Shown here: in pieces, positions 1-11,500 of the stretch | Layout of the letters: each line of letters begins with the position of its first letter | Numbering within the stretch: position 1 is the stretch's first letter | Assembly: GCF_963676685.1 (NCBI RefSeq) | Contig: NC_092347.1 | Span: forward strand, 92,074,208-92,138,207 | Source of the DNA: Mytilus edulis | Taxonomy: Eukaryota; Mollusca; Bivalvia; Mytilida; Mytilidae | DNA length: 64,000 bases | Direction: 5' to 3' | The notes under the pieces: generated by a model | Told to the model about the DNA's origin: nothing | The model's database searches: none | Seen by the model: only the letters and a program-made list of their open reading frames with translations | Program-made: the position numbers and the translations under genes

Positions 1-310
1 ATCAGTGACGCTCATATCAAAATATTTATAAAGTCAAACAAGTACAAAGTTGAAGAGCATTGAGGATCCAAAATTCCAAAAAGTTGTGCCAAATACGGCT
101 AAGGTAATCTATAACTGGGAAAAGAAAATCCTTAGTTTTTACGACAAATTCAAAGTTTTGTAAACAGGAAATTTATAAAAATGACCACATTTTAGATATT
201 CATGTCAACACTTAATCAATTAATTAAGTGTTGACTACTGGGCTGGTGATACCCTCGGGGACGAAACGTCCACCAGCAGTGGCATTAAGTTCTGTAGGCC
301 TAAATGAATA
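1..310 (-). repeat. Hammerhead-family repeat body, truncated
   Basis: Starts inside the ribozyme (TCAGTGACGCTCAT) and runs through GATACCCTCGGGGACGAAAC and CCACCAGCAGTGGCAT, with AAGTGTTGAC nearby. It joins directly to an AGTAAAATCAC-type repeat. Confidence 0.7.
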
Positions 311-311
311 A

Positions 312-640
312 GTAAAAAGTAAAATCACATAAATACAGAAATTCAAAAGGGAAAGTCCCTAATCAAATGGCAAAATCAAAAGCCCAAACACATCGAACGA
401 ATAGAATAACAACTGTCATATTACTGACTTGCTACAGGATTTTCTTATAAAGAAACTGATACATTTAAACCAGTTTTATAGCTAGCTAAACCTCTCACTT
501 GTATGAAAATCCATTATATTGACAACGATGTGTGAACAAAACAAACAGACATAATAGGTAAAAATATCAAAGGTACCAGGATTATAATTTATTACGCCAG
601 ACGCGCGTTTTGTCTCCACAAGACTCATCAGTGACACTCA
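312..640. repeat. AGTAAAATCAC-family repeat joined to a decayed hammerhead core
   Basis: 312-560 matches the dispersed family with TCAAATGGCAAAATCAAAAG. 594-637 (minus) is a hammerhead with CTGATGA and GTC, but AAAA replaces GAAA, so it is inactive. Another family fragment lies at 1302-1400 in the glucanase intron. Confidence 0.65.
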
Positions 641-859
641 GATCAAAGAAGTTATAAAGTCATACACGTACAAATTGGATACAGCAATCAACATTATGTT
701 ATAATCTTAATATAAAAAAAGAAAACCAAAGAAAAATACCAATTTCATTGGTGGATACATATAACAGTAAACTTGAAATTTAAACATGATTTCATCGCCT
801 GCTTTTAGACGAATCATTAAATCTTCGAAAACAAAAATACAACATTCTTTTTTGCAGAA

Positions 860-2431
860 ATGAAGAGATTAATGCTGACCACTTTACTTGTACTTTTGAT
901 ATTTGATATATCTAATGCTTCTTCAAAGAAGGGGTTGGCACTTTCCGGTGGTAGTGCATACATGTGCGGGGATGAGTTTGCTTTAACCAATGTACATTGG
1001 TGGTTAGTAGAGAATTGAAAACACTATTTTCTTATAAAATACTAATTCTTAGCTCGATTATATCTTTTAAATATTTGCAGATCGAAACGTACGCGTTTAT
1101 TATACAAGTAAGCATGGGTCACATAATCCAATTTATTACTTTTGAATCACAAACTTGGGTCAAACATAGTTTATCGTATTAAAGGTCAACAATTATCATA
1201 TGTCCATACAATCTATCAAGTTTAAATCGCCACAAATCGAAAAATGTGAACAACAAGCAAATAAAGATCACTCTGTGTTTTAGCACATCCAGTATTTTGC
1301 AAAAAGTAAAATACCAAAAATACCGAACTCAGAGGAAAATTCAAAACGGACAGTCCCCAATCAAATGGCAAAACCAAAACCTCAAACATGCAACGGACAT
1401 TATCTTCTTCAAAACAGATTGACTCACTTGCTATACAGGAGAGTCATGAGGATTCATATGTCTATGCCGAAGTCAACCTCTTGGTTTTGGTAATAGATAA
1501 CATAATGATCACGTGTCATATATAGAATGATAAAACATGCAATTTATTTCTGATAATAGATAACTTAGTTTTAAATAATATCATTAAATGGATAAGCAAC
1601 CGGTGCTGCAGTACCAGCATGAGGCAACTTTTATTTTGGCAATCTGTAATTTGTGTAAATAATACAAGGTTATACATCGAAATGGTTTTAATATGAAGAT
1701 GTACATGATTATTTTCAATTTTGCATTTCGAGATCAATTCAAAATTATAGTAAGTCTCAAATTTATCTAATTTTAGGTACGACTGGCACATGTCACCATG
1801 GGAACATCATAAACCAAATTGTTCAAATACTATAAAATCAGGCTACGTACCAATGGTATGGGGAATTCGTCCACATGTTGATACTCCAGTTTACATACTG
1901 GATCAAGCACATTATGTACTAGGCTTCAACGAACCGAACTTTCCGCAACAGTCCAATATATCTCCACAAGATGCAGCAACTCATTGGAAGACAATAGAAA
2001 ATAAAGCCCATGGTAAAGTATTAGTGGCTCCAGCAGTAGCGCCCTGTACTCATTGTAATATGAATCCGTTTGAATGGCTGGATCAATTCTTCCAACATTG
2101 CAATGGTTGCAAAGTTGATCATATTTCTACTCACGCGTATTGGTGTCACGCTGATCAGATCATGAACTATTTAAAACAATTATGGGACAGATATCACAAA
2201 CCCATATGGCTGACGGAATTCGCTTGTCAATATAGCACTTCAACTACTACTCAACTGCATTTTATGAAGGAGATTCTTCCGAAATTAGAAGCTGCAACCT
2301 ATGTCTTCCGATATTCGTGGTTTAATAGTAGACGAACCGGAAACGCACATACAACAAAAGCTGTTAGTCTTCTCCATCAACATTCCCCGACACTGACAAC
2401 TCTTGGACAATACTACAATAATTTCATGTAA
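860..2431 (+). CDS. Secreted Asl1-like glycosyl hydrolase (GH128-type beta-1,3-glucanase), two coding exons
   Basis: Predicted secreted glycoside hydrolase of the Asl1-like catalytic domain family (GH128, endo-beta-1,3-glucanases), which would cut beta-1,3-glucan of fungal, algal or food origin outside the cell. Coding exons are 860-1002 and 1777-2431. The junction is phase 2 (donor GTTAGT, acceptor TTTTAG) and restores the family-like WWYDW motif at residues 47-51; total length 265 aa. Residues 1-20 form a signal peptide, and the mature chain starts near KKGLAL. Family motifs seen: LGFNEPN with candidate acid/base Glu100, an SPQDAATHW stretch, APAVAP, WLDQF with a CNGCKVD run, STHAYW, and WLTEFAC with candidate nucleophile Glu195. 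The domain is complete to the C-terminus. An acceptor-like TTTTTTGCAG lies just before the ATG, so a further upstream 5'UTR exon is likely. Family assignment is strong; the exact substrate is inferred. Confidence 0.9.
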
Positions 2432-2493
2432 TGAATTAAAAAAAACATGGTTCAAGGAATAGGGAACTTAGGGGATTTCTTTAAATGATTGAA

Positions 2494-2499
2494 AATAAA
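2494..2499 (+). promoter_or_regulatory. Polyadenylation signal AATAAA
   Basis: AATAAA lies 63 bases after the stop codon of the glucanase gene, a usual distance for a poly(A) signal. No other canonical signal is closer. Confidence 0.55.
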
Positions 2500-2899
2500 A
2501 TTTATTTGAAGTAGGATTTGGATAATCATTTAATCAGTCCAAAACAAAGAATATTTTGCATTGAATAAATTGTGTACCAGTTTTTGAGGACTGTTTGAAA
2601 TGATGATTCGTTCTTCCTCATAATCGCGGTTAAATATTTTATATATTATCTGTATTTCTTAAAAATTTATGAAGAGAACAAAAATTGTTCTTGCATATCG
2701 AATGACGGCTATCGTTACCGTTTCCCATTGATATTAGTTTTTAACGTAGATTGAGATGTTCGGTATCATCAATCTAATATATCACCTGATTGGTCATGCT
2801 ATGTACTACTAAGTATGACTTTGAATCACATGACGTGTAATTATTCCAGCTAAGCATCTGATGCGACATGAAATCCGAGGTTCTAGATCAATATATACC

Positions 2900-4560
2900 A
2901 GAATGGTTGTTTGACCTGTAAATATACGTATGTGTGTTTCTTTGTCCAATATGTTCTCCTATTTATTTGTAATGTAGTTCTGTAATGTTATGTTGTCATT
3001 TTAATGTTAAATTTAACGTTGCCATTGAAGCGGGAGGTTTCGCATGCCACAAAACCATGTTCAACCCATCATTTTTTTCTTTAAAAAATGTCCTGTACCA
3101 AGTCAGGAATATGGCCATTGTTATATTATAGTTCGTTTCTGTGTGTGTTATATTTTAACGCTGTGTTTCCTTTTGTATTTGAGTGTGAATTCGCATTGCT
3201 ATAAGACGTGTCACGGTACTTTTCTATCTATGTATTTAGTTTTGATGTTATATTTGTTATTCTCCTCGGATTTTGTCTAATGCTTAGTTCGTTTCTGTGT
3301 GTGTTACATTTGAATGTTGTGTCGTTGTTCTATTATATTTGTAAGACTCAAATCTATGGTGGGTCACAAATCTATGGCAGATTCCTAATCAATGGTAAAT
3401 GTAGTCTCGATCATCCAGACGCTCCATATGCATATATGTAGTTATTGTTGGCTGTAAGAACGATAACTCTGGTGCATCGAGACTATGGTAAATGTGACCT
3501 CATACCATCCCAAATCTATGGCAGATTTGTTACATTCCTAATCTATGGCAAGTTTTGTAGTTTCCTAATCTATGGCGGATTTTTATTGTTTCAAAATCTA
3601 TGGCATTTTTTTGCAAATGAAAAAAATTAATTCAGTATATCTTCGATCAATGCCTTGCCTTAAGAAAGAGGAAATATACGACAACGGGAACATGTATATA
3701 AGCATTTGTGAAATAAATATTCCATAATGGTCAACCAAAAAAAGTCATAAATTATAAATTAATAAACCTTAATACAGAGTTCTGTAAAAAATAAACATTT
3801 TTTAATCTGTGCATGGTATCTGTTTAACCCATTCATTAAACCAACTAATAATTCCTTTAATAAACAAGAAGACCGCTTTTTATTTAAAAATATATAAAAA
3901 AGTAACAAATAAAACTCAACAGTTTGAATTTTCAAATAATATTTATTTCAGCGATATCGTTAATTCATCTTTTTTATTTGATGTGGATTTAAATCAAATT
4001 TGTATCCGGTAATTTGATCTTTCAATTTATAAACTTTGCCAGCCGTAGACCGTAGACGACTACTACCAAAACTACTTTTTAAAAATATGCGATACTGAAA
4101 ATAGCGGTGCCCTTATCACGGGCTTTGACCGGTACAGCACATCTTGTCCCTCTTCGGAATAGTAGGTCACATCCTCCTTTAAACCACCGGCAAATTTTTG
4201 TCAGGAAAATAACTTCATCTTGAATGGTGTACAAATCTATGGGTTCCGCCATCGTTAGCGGCAGCGAAGATGTAATATGGCGTTATTCAATTGTGACGTT
4301 ATATGTTATACTCTCTCCCACAGATCTGCCCATAGATTTGGAGAAAACAAAAATCTACCATAGATTTGAGTTGTTTGTAACGTCACATTTACCATAGATT
4401 AGGAATCTGCCATAGATTTGGAACCCGCCATAGATTTGAGTCCTACATATTTAATGCGTTTCCTTCAGTTTTAGTTTGTATCCTGGATTTGTTTTTTTTT
4501 CTATCGATTTATGAGTTTCGAACAGCTATATACTACTGTTGCCTTTATGTATCATATTTT
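2900..4560 (-). repeat. GGCAACAGTAGTATACC-family repeat split by the 3341-4446 element
   Basis: 2935-3340 and 4447-4560 are the two halves of one reverse-oriented copy (TGTACCAAGTCAGGAATATG ... ACTACTGTTGCCTTTAT). The insertion and its target duplication separate them. Confidence 0.7.
3341..4446. mobile_element. Terminal-inverted-repeat element of AATCTATGG iterations (MITE-like)
   Basis: Ends are inverted repeats of about 61 bp beginning GTARGACTCAAATCTATGG, with five or so mismatches. Target duplication ATATTT lies at 3335-3340 and 4447-4452. The element splits a copy of the GGCAACAGTAGTATACC repeat, whose halves flank it. The arms hold about eight direct AATCTATGG units on the left and inverted units on the right. 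No transposase is seen, so it would be non-autonomous. Confidence 0.8.
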
Positions 4561-4889
4561 CGATATTTTGTCATAGCATTAATACTAGTACTAGTACGCA
4601 TTGCGATTGATGCAATCATAGAAGATGACGCTTAATACCCCATTAATGCATTCCATCTGTTTTGAGTCCTTACAATTCCCTCAGTTTTAATCATTCTTCA
4701 TTTGTGTATTCTAAATTGATTTACGAGATTTGAAGATAGCAACTTACTGTTGCCACTAATCAAAGAAGCAAATGTAGGAAATACTACAACTTGACAACGG
4801 CTACCATGTGGCCGCTGAAATTGCAAACATTGTTAGTTTAATCAATCTTTTCAAAACTTATGATAGTTCTATTAACTAGACATCCTATA

Positions 4890-5735
4890 GGTGGCCGTGT
4901 TGTCTAGAGCGCAGAACCCATTGCAGGTGATGTTTTCGCGATATCCCAATAGCAAGAGCTCGAATAAAGGCGAGGGAAGTACAAAAATTTGCCTCGGCAA
5001 ATTTGCCGATTTAACCTTATTGTTTCGATATTTAGAGTAATTATTGATATATTATGTGTTTTGAGCCGTGTATCACCTGCACTGGTGATCATGGATCTGT
5101 CGCCGAGTTGTCACTTGTTTAGATATACGTATAAAAATTATTTCTGTGACTGCATATTACGATCCTTTACGATAGATATTTAGATAATCTGCAATCAATT
5201 CCATCTTCATGTCGAATATTTCATGTCCTGTTTTACAACTCTAGATTCTACTGCCGAGGGAAGGTAACACTTAGCCTCCGAAAGCTGCAGTTCAGTCTGG
5301 GTGGCCGTGTGGTCTAGAGCACTGGACACAGTGCAGGTGGTGTTGTCTCGATCTCCAAGAAAAAAAATGTTGCTTTCGCAAATTTGCAGGTTTAACATTG
5401 TGTTGATATTTACAATCTACAAAAAGTGAAAAACTCTACGAAAGATCCATTCATTGGATGTGAAGGTGATACACGGTTGAAAATATAGCATGAGCGCAAA
5501 TCCGGCCGGCGAGGGAAGAACAGAAATTTTCCTTCGCAAATTAGAAGATTCAACATTGTTTCAATTATATTTAGAGCTATTTTGAATATAATATGTTCTT
5601 CCAGCCGTGTATCACCTTTATTGGTGATCAAATGGATGGATCTATCGTAGAGTTGTGACTTGTTTAGACAAATTTATATATAGTTTTCCTTGTAACTGTA
5701 TCTTACGATCCTTTGCGATAGATAATTTAGAAAAT
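4890..5735 (+). repeat. tRNA-like SINE copies, three, degenerate
   Basis: GGTGGCCGTGTNGTCTAGAG at 4890 and 5300 resembles a tRNA 5' half with an A box; TCTCGATCTCC near 5346 resembles a B box. The bodies (GCGAGGGAAG, GCCGTGTATCACCT, TTACGATCCTTTRCGATAGA) recur at 4965-5183 and 5500-5730, the last copy lacking the head. No intact tRNA fold was found. Confidence 0.5.
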
Positions 5736-5739
5736 TTCA

Positions 5740-8480
5740 TATTTGATTTGGCCTCTAATTGTTTTGACTAGAGCGATACTGACGAGTCTTCTGTAGTAGA
5801 AACACACCTCGTTCTGGACCAAATTATAAGTCAGGAACACATTTCAACCAAAAATATGAGGAGAACAAATACTTGTCATAATAAATTAGTAATACATTTC
5901 AGTATGTCGTACAATTAATTCAAATCATAAGATTTTGTTGTGAAAAGAGCCTCTGGTATCTTCGATAAGAGTAAGCTAGGTCGACGCGATTGCTAAAGGA
6001 CGATTCGTTCACGAGAGTATAACCAGCAAGTCACGCCTTTTGCGTTGAATTACATGAACAATTATTGAAATGGTCATATTTGATTCACGTAGGTATTTCT
6101 ATCCTAAGGTATAGATGGCCTCATTGGTTTTGGTACATTACTTTTAAAATGTGACTTGCAATGCCCTCATACTTTGCGCTTGATCTAGACTTTACAACTC
6201 TTTTTTATTCGTGTGCTATTATTGAGTCTTAGGTAGATGAAACTCGGATCTGGCAGACAGAAATTACAAGCCTGTAATCTTTGATGAGTTGCATATAATG
6301 GACTTGATGCTTTCCTATGATTGTAAGCTTATCTGTGGTTTGTATGGTTGTTAAATTTAATTTTGAGCAACTTTTGTTTTATTTTTTTTGCGCATATTTC
6401 TTGGATGACATAATTATGTAGCGCATTTATATAATTCCAAAGTTTTCAATCTTATTCGATGCTTAGAGCTGTAATGCGCGCATTAAGATTCGCGCTTCAG
6501 TTCCTGGTAATTACCTTCCTATAGCTGTCAAAATTATTATAAGTAGCCACCATTACGTGTAATAATTAGAGAATGAACTCAATATTCTTTTTCCTTTTTG
6601 CTGATTTAATTGTCTTTATATGGAGACCAATCTCAAGACGAAAGATAAATAAATAAGTCATTTAAATATACAACATTTATTTAACAAAAATACCTCTTTA
6701 AAATCATATTAATATTTTATTATTTTGATCACTTTTGGTAATAGTTGTACGATGATTAGATCACCATCGCAACATTCAAAATAAAAATAATCTTTTACTG
6801 TTTGATTATGCATTTTGTTAGACAAATTGTATCTTAGTTTAAATATAATTAAGCACATAAGGTAATCGTAGAAAAAACCGGTTGTCACATTTCAATTGTC
6901 GTATATTTTCGATGACATTGTCTAAGATTTCATGACAAGATTGTTTTTGGTGTCTTTAAAACTGTAAGGAATTGATATTTTGAAACCAACAAAAAAAAGC
7001 ACAAAATTGGTCTTTAATGCAAAAAGAGAGTCTATTACGTCAATAAATCTATCCAGTTTGGGACTTTACACAATGGTTTATGTACTTTATCAATTACCAA
7101 TCAAAACCAGCATTGATTCATTGTCAGTTTCTACTACTTTTTGTGTGACTTTAACTGACTTGTAACTGAAAACGTTCCTTTTAAAATTTTCGAATGTCTT
7201 ATAATATGGCCATGCAATAAAATAAAATTTCAACATGTTGCATCCCAAAAATAATGACTGGTACATACGATATATGTGGAAATAAGAAAACGTTCATGCA
7301 ATTAACACTTGCTTTCCACTATTAGTTGTTTAATTGTGAAATATTTTATAATTAAGCCGAATTGTACGGTTTGGTGCTCCAAAATCTATGTTTCATCTTA
7401 TTAGTGTTGATGGTATTTTAAAATTGTTTACTATTCGACTTAATCTTTTAAAATATGTACATATTCCTTTAATTTCTGACTATCCTTTTAATGTGATCAG
7501 AACGGGGATGAAAGAAATCGTGGTTTTTAGTTTTGGTTTTGATTTGTGGTATATGATATACATAGTTTAAATGTATGTTGATGAACTTTATTACATCTCA
7601 TCTTTTTCAAACAAAACGTCGCAGATCGCCAGCGATCAAAATAAAACTTGTTCGACGATACAATGGTTACATACAACAAATGGTCTTTTTATATTATAAT
7701 ATATCATTTCAAATTAGATTACACTAAAAGTCACTGTTGAATGACTAATGTTTGTTAAACGTTTACTGAAAATATTCATACCTTTTATGGACGAATATCA
7801 TATATTGTTGATATTTCTTGAACCATGTGAATGTTAAGTATCGTTTGCTCTATTTTTAATAACGCAATTTTTATTGAGAAAGGCCATTAAATACATTTCT
7901 CAAAACAAAGCTCATAAAAAATGACATAGTGTTAGATTTTATACTGATCTTCAAAAGACTTTTCAAATCTTAGTTGAAATATAGAAATTTATTCATTCAA
8001 ATGCTATGCCAAGATTGGACATATTTTATAAGGGAAAACGCATAAAAGGAAAGTGTCATAGTATGACAACTTCGTTGTGTACTTTAAAGTTGTAAAATTA
8101 GCTGCATATCATTTGTAAGTATGCGCATGGATATTTTGATATTCGATAATGCTGAATGCGTATATTCTAAAAAGGCATGGAATTAAATACATAAAATAAC
8201 GTAATAAAGATATTACTTAAGTTTTTTTACGCCAAAGATCAGCCTGTAGTCACTAGTCTTTTCAACTATAGGCACAAAGGTTTCTTGAAGTTTACAGTTA
8301 ATTATAATTAAAGTCTAGTTTGTAGAAAATTTTAGACGTAAAGAATACTGTATCTAATCATGATACTGGCCACACCACTTTTATATATATTTTCTTATAT
8401 TATGAAATGAACTAATATTTTGCATGTTGGCTGAAAATGATAATCTCTTCCAAGTCAATCGTGGAATGTATTTTGGAACA
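5740..8480. other. Intergenic stretch, no gene recognised
   Basis: AT-rich sequence between the glucanase and the arrestin gene's 3' end. Only short unrelated reading frames are seen, without motifs. It probably includes the arrestin 3'UTR at the right edge. Confidence 0.5.
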
Positions 8481-8515
8481 ACGTAGAATATGTATAGCTC
8501 TCTTCTAAAGATATA

Positions 8516-11500
8516 TCATGCTAATGATGATGACGTAATTTCTTCAGATTTCAACTTAACGGTTGGTCTCGCCAATTCTTGTTTCTTTTCTTTTTCCTTA
8601 TTTCTTCTTTTCAAACTAGGACTGTACCTAAATTTCACTATTATATCTTTGTCTCTACTCAGGTCTCGTATATTCTCGAAGTATTTATATTTTGGCTTAA
8701 ATTCGTCTTCTTCTGATTCAGTTCTTGTACATCCATAAATATAACAGTCTGTCAATGTATCGTCCATCATTAAAGAAGGCGTACTAACTGAAAACAACGA
8801 TGATCTTTAAAGTAAGGTAAATAAAAGAATGGAGTAAAATCGTTAATTTTTTTAAGTAATATATAATCCACTTGTTGAAACGTAGAATAAAATCAAAATT
8901 TTATTCACAGATGGCTTATGTTGCATTAAATGAATGAGAAAACAAACGACAAATTGAATGACACGTATAGCTTCAGATGTAATAATATAAATTAAAGCCG
9001 ATTTGAGGGTATTAGCCATGTTAATTCTTCTTTGATATGATTTTCAATGTTGAGATTCGTAGGAATACATTTTTTTATATTGATACATCTACTGAACAAA
9101 AAAAAAGTTAATGATCATCAAAACTTATTTCCATTACAACTGCATTAAGATTTCTTACAATAAATGATCTGTGTAAATCAGCTTATAGAGATTACAACAG
9201 GGAAAATGTAATCGATAAGGAGATTTTAAATTATTTGAAAATTTCAATTAAGTCGACAATCAGAAGGGTAAATGAGGACAATGATGACAACACGTCATCT
9301 CAATCTAACTGTCAGAGATTCAGATTGAATTATAAAATTGAAAATTATAGTGATCCAAGTTCTCACATTAAATGTGCGTTCTCATTATCTAAAAGCAAGG
9401 GAAACAATGTCGTATTTCCTTAACCCAAACTTTACTATTCGAAGAAGGGATCATACCTATCCTTATTTTGCCATCAAAGTCGATACACGGATATGAAACT
9501 GGTCAAAAAGGTACTTGATATAGATTTTATTATATTTCGTGAATACAAAATGCAATATTCGAAACTGTCATTATAAAATATCACAAGTGGTCCAGATAGA
9601 ATCAAAAGAAAACCTTGAAAAAAATTGAATAATAATTATTGTACACTTAATTTAACTACAATCCCCTATTGAATAACCGTTTCACAGATGATATCGGATA
9701 TGTTCGTAACGTCGTAACTACAATCCCCTTCCCTTTCTGTTTGCCTGTTTGTCTTTTTTTCATTTTTAGCAATGGCGTTGTCAGTTTGTTTTCGATTTAT
9801 GAGTTTGACTGTCCCTATAGTATCGTTCGTCCCTCCTTAAAGGGGTGGTAAAACACTATATCCCTGTTTCAAATTGTAGTGATCCAAAGCATTTTTGGAG
9901 CAGTATATATTAAAGATGAAATGAACCATCTTAAGTTCATAAGTTTAATTTAAATCTAAATTACCTTTATAAGACCACTTAGAAAATTCTAAATAATTAT
10001 CAGGAATCGTCGCTATGATGATTGGCACCGCAGAATATAAAATAATATCAGCAAAAGTAGCTTCTACCTAGAAGAAATAACACAACATTAATTACAACAT
10101 AGTGTGAATATTTGTATTTTATACATAGAATTGTGAATGCAGGCAAAAAAAAATGACTCTACTGTTAATGTTATCAATATATACATATTTGATCATGCAT
10201 GAAGTCTAATCATGAGTAAATTTATCCTAAATTTTTATCTTCAGCGTCACGGGATAAACATGATATTAAACAAAATGTATATTTTGAATTATTGTCAGTA
10301 GTATGTACTTCTTCTTGACTGTAATGGTGTTCATTTGTGACGCTGAAAATCTAAATTGTGTTACTCCAAACTTCGAACTATATACATAAAAACAAATGAA
10401 ACAACAAAGTCAAGTCTTGAAACGCAAACTTAAGACTATAAGAATTTTATGTAATCGAAATATAATCATTTATACTATAGATGATATTGTGATATTTCTT
10501 GAAACGAAAGTATTTAAAAAAAAGCTTAATGGTAAATTCTAAAAATAAAAGATAAAACCTGACCAAAACCAAGCGCTCGGCCAAATCATTCAACGCAACG
10601 AATAAAAAACCGCTGTCCTATTCTGGACTTAATTTAGGCATTTTAGAAGAAAAATGATGAGTAAAATGGCATTTCAAAGAATCAGTCAAAAATTACATTG
10701 AATATGAGGTATTTTGGGACTAATTTCTTTTTGTCTTATGTTCTTTTACTTTTGTATTGACTCGATGTAAATTTACTGCGGTCATTATACAATACCGTTT
10801 TTTCTTATATCATTTAGAACTTAACTTTATGAAATGTATATGCCAAGTCAGGAATATGATAGTTGTCCTCTATTCGTTTGATGTGTTTGAGCTTTTGATT
10901 TTGCCATTGGCTTATAGACTTTCTTTTTTCAAATATTTCTCGGAGTTCGGTATTTTTTTCATTTTACTTTTTATCATAATCAAATGAAAGGAAACCCAAA
11001 GATGAAACAGTTTAGCATGGGATGATTTTATATCAGCCGATATATACGTTTGATCTTGTCTATTAAAGTAACTGTGATCATCTTATGATATGATATTACT
11101 CATAGTTATTATGCTTGTATACTTTTTGTTTATGGTCAGGATTCTGTGCGTTTTCCAGTGCATTTCTTAACTAATTCTTATTATTTAAATCATGATATGT
11201 GGTGTCAGCAATTTAAGACCAAAGGACAATGATGCAAAGAAACACAGGTATTCATCTATGAACAAATTACATACCGTTTATAAAGCTATAAATTAAGGCA
11301 TGGGATAACTCAACGTAAACTACATAAGTAGTATGAAACACTTTTTCTTTGATTAAAGCTATAAAGTTCTGGATACCCCTTGTTTTACAGCATGTATTGG
11401 GAGAAAAGAGGCGGCGGATACCACAGGACATGTTGATGAGTTATATTAACTGAATATGCATCACGAAACAATAGTCTGGTAAATGACTCTGATCAACTTT

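Noticed and set aside
5300-5360. tRNA gene
   Set aside because: Only the 5' half and a weak B box match; no acceptor stem or anticodon arm can be completed, so it is treated as SINE-derived.
8490-8738. 82-codon plus-strand frame
   Set aside because: Shadow of the arrestin C-terminal exon on the other strand.
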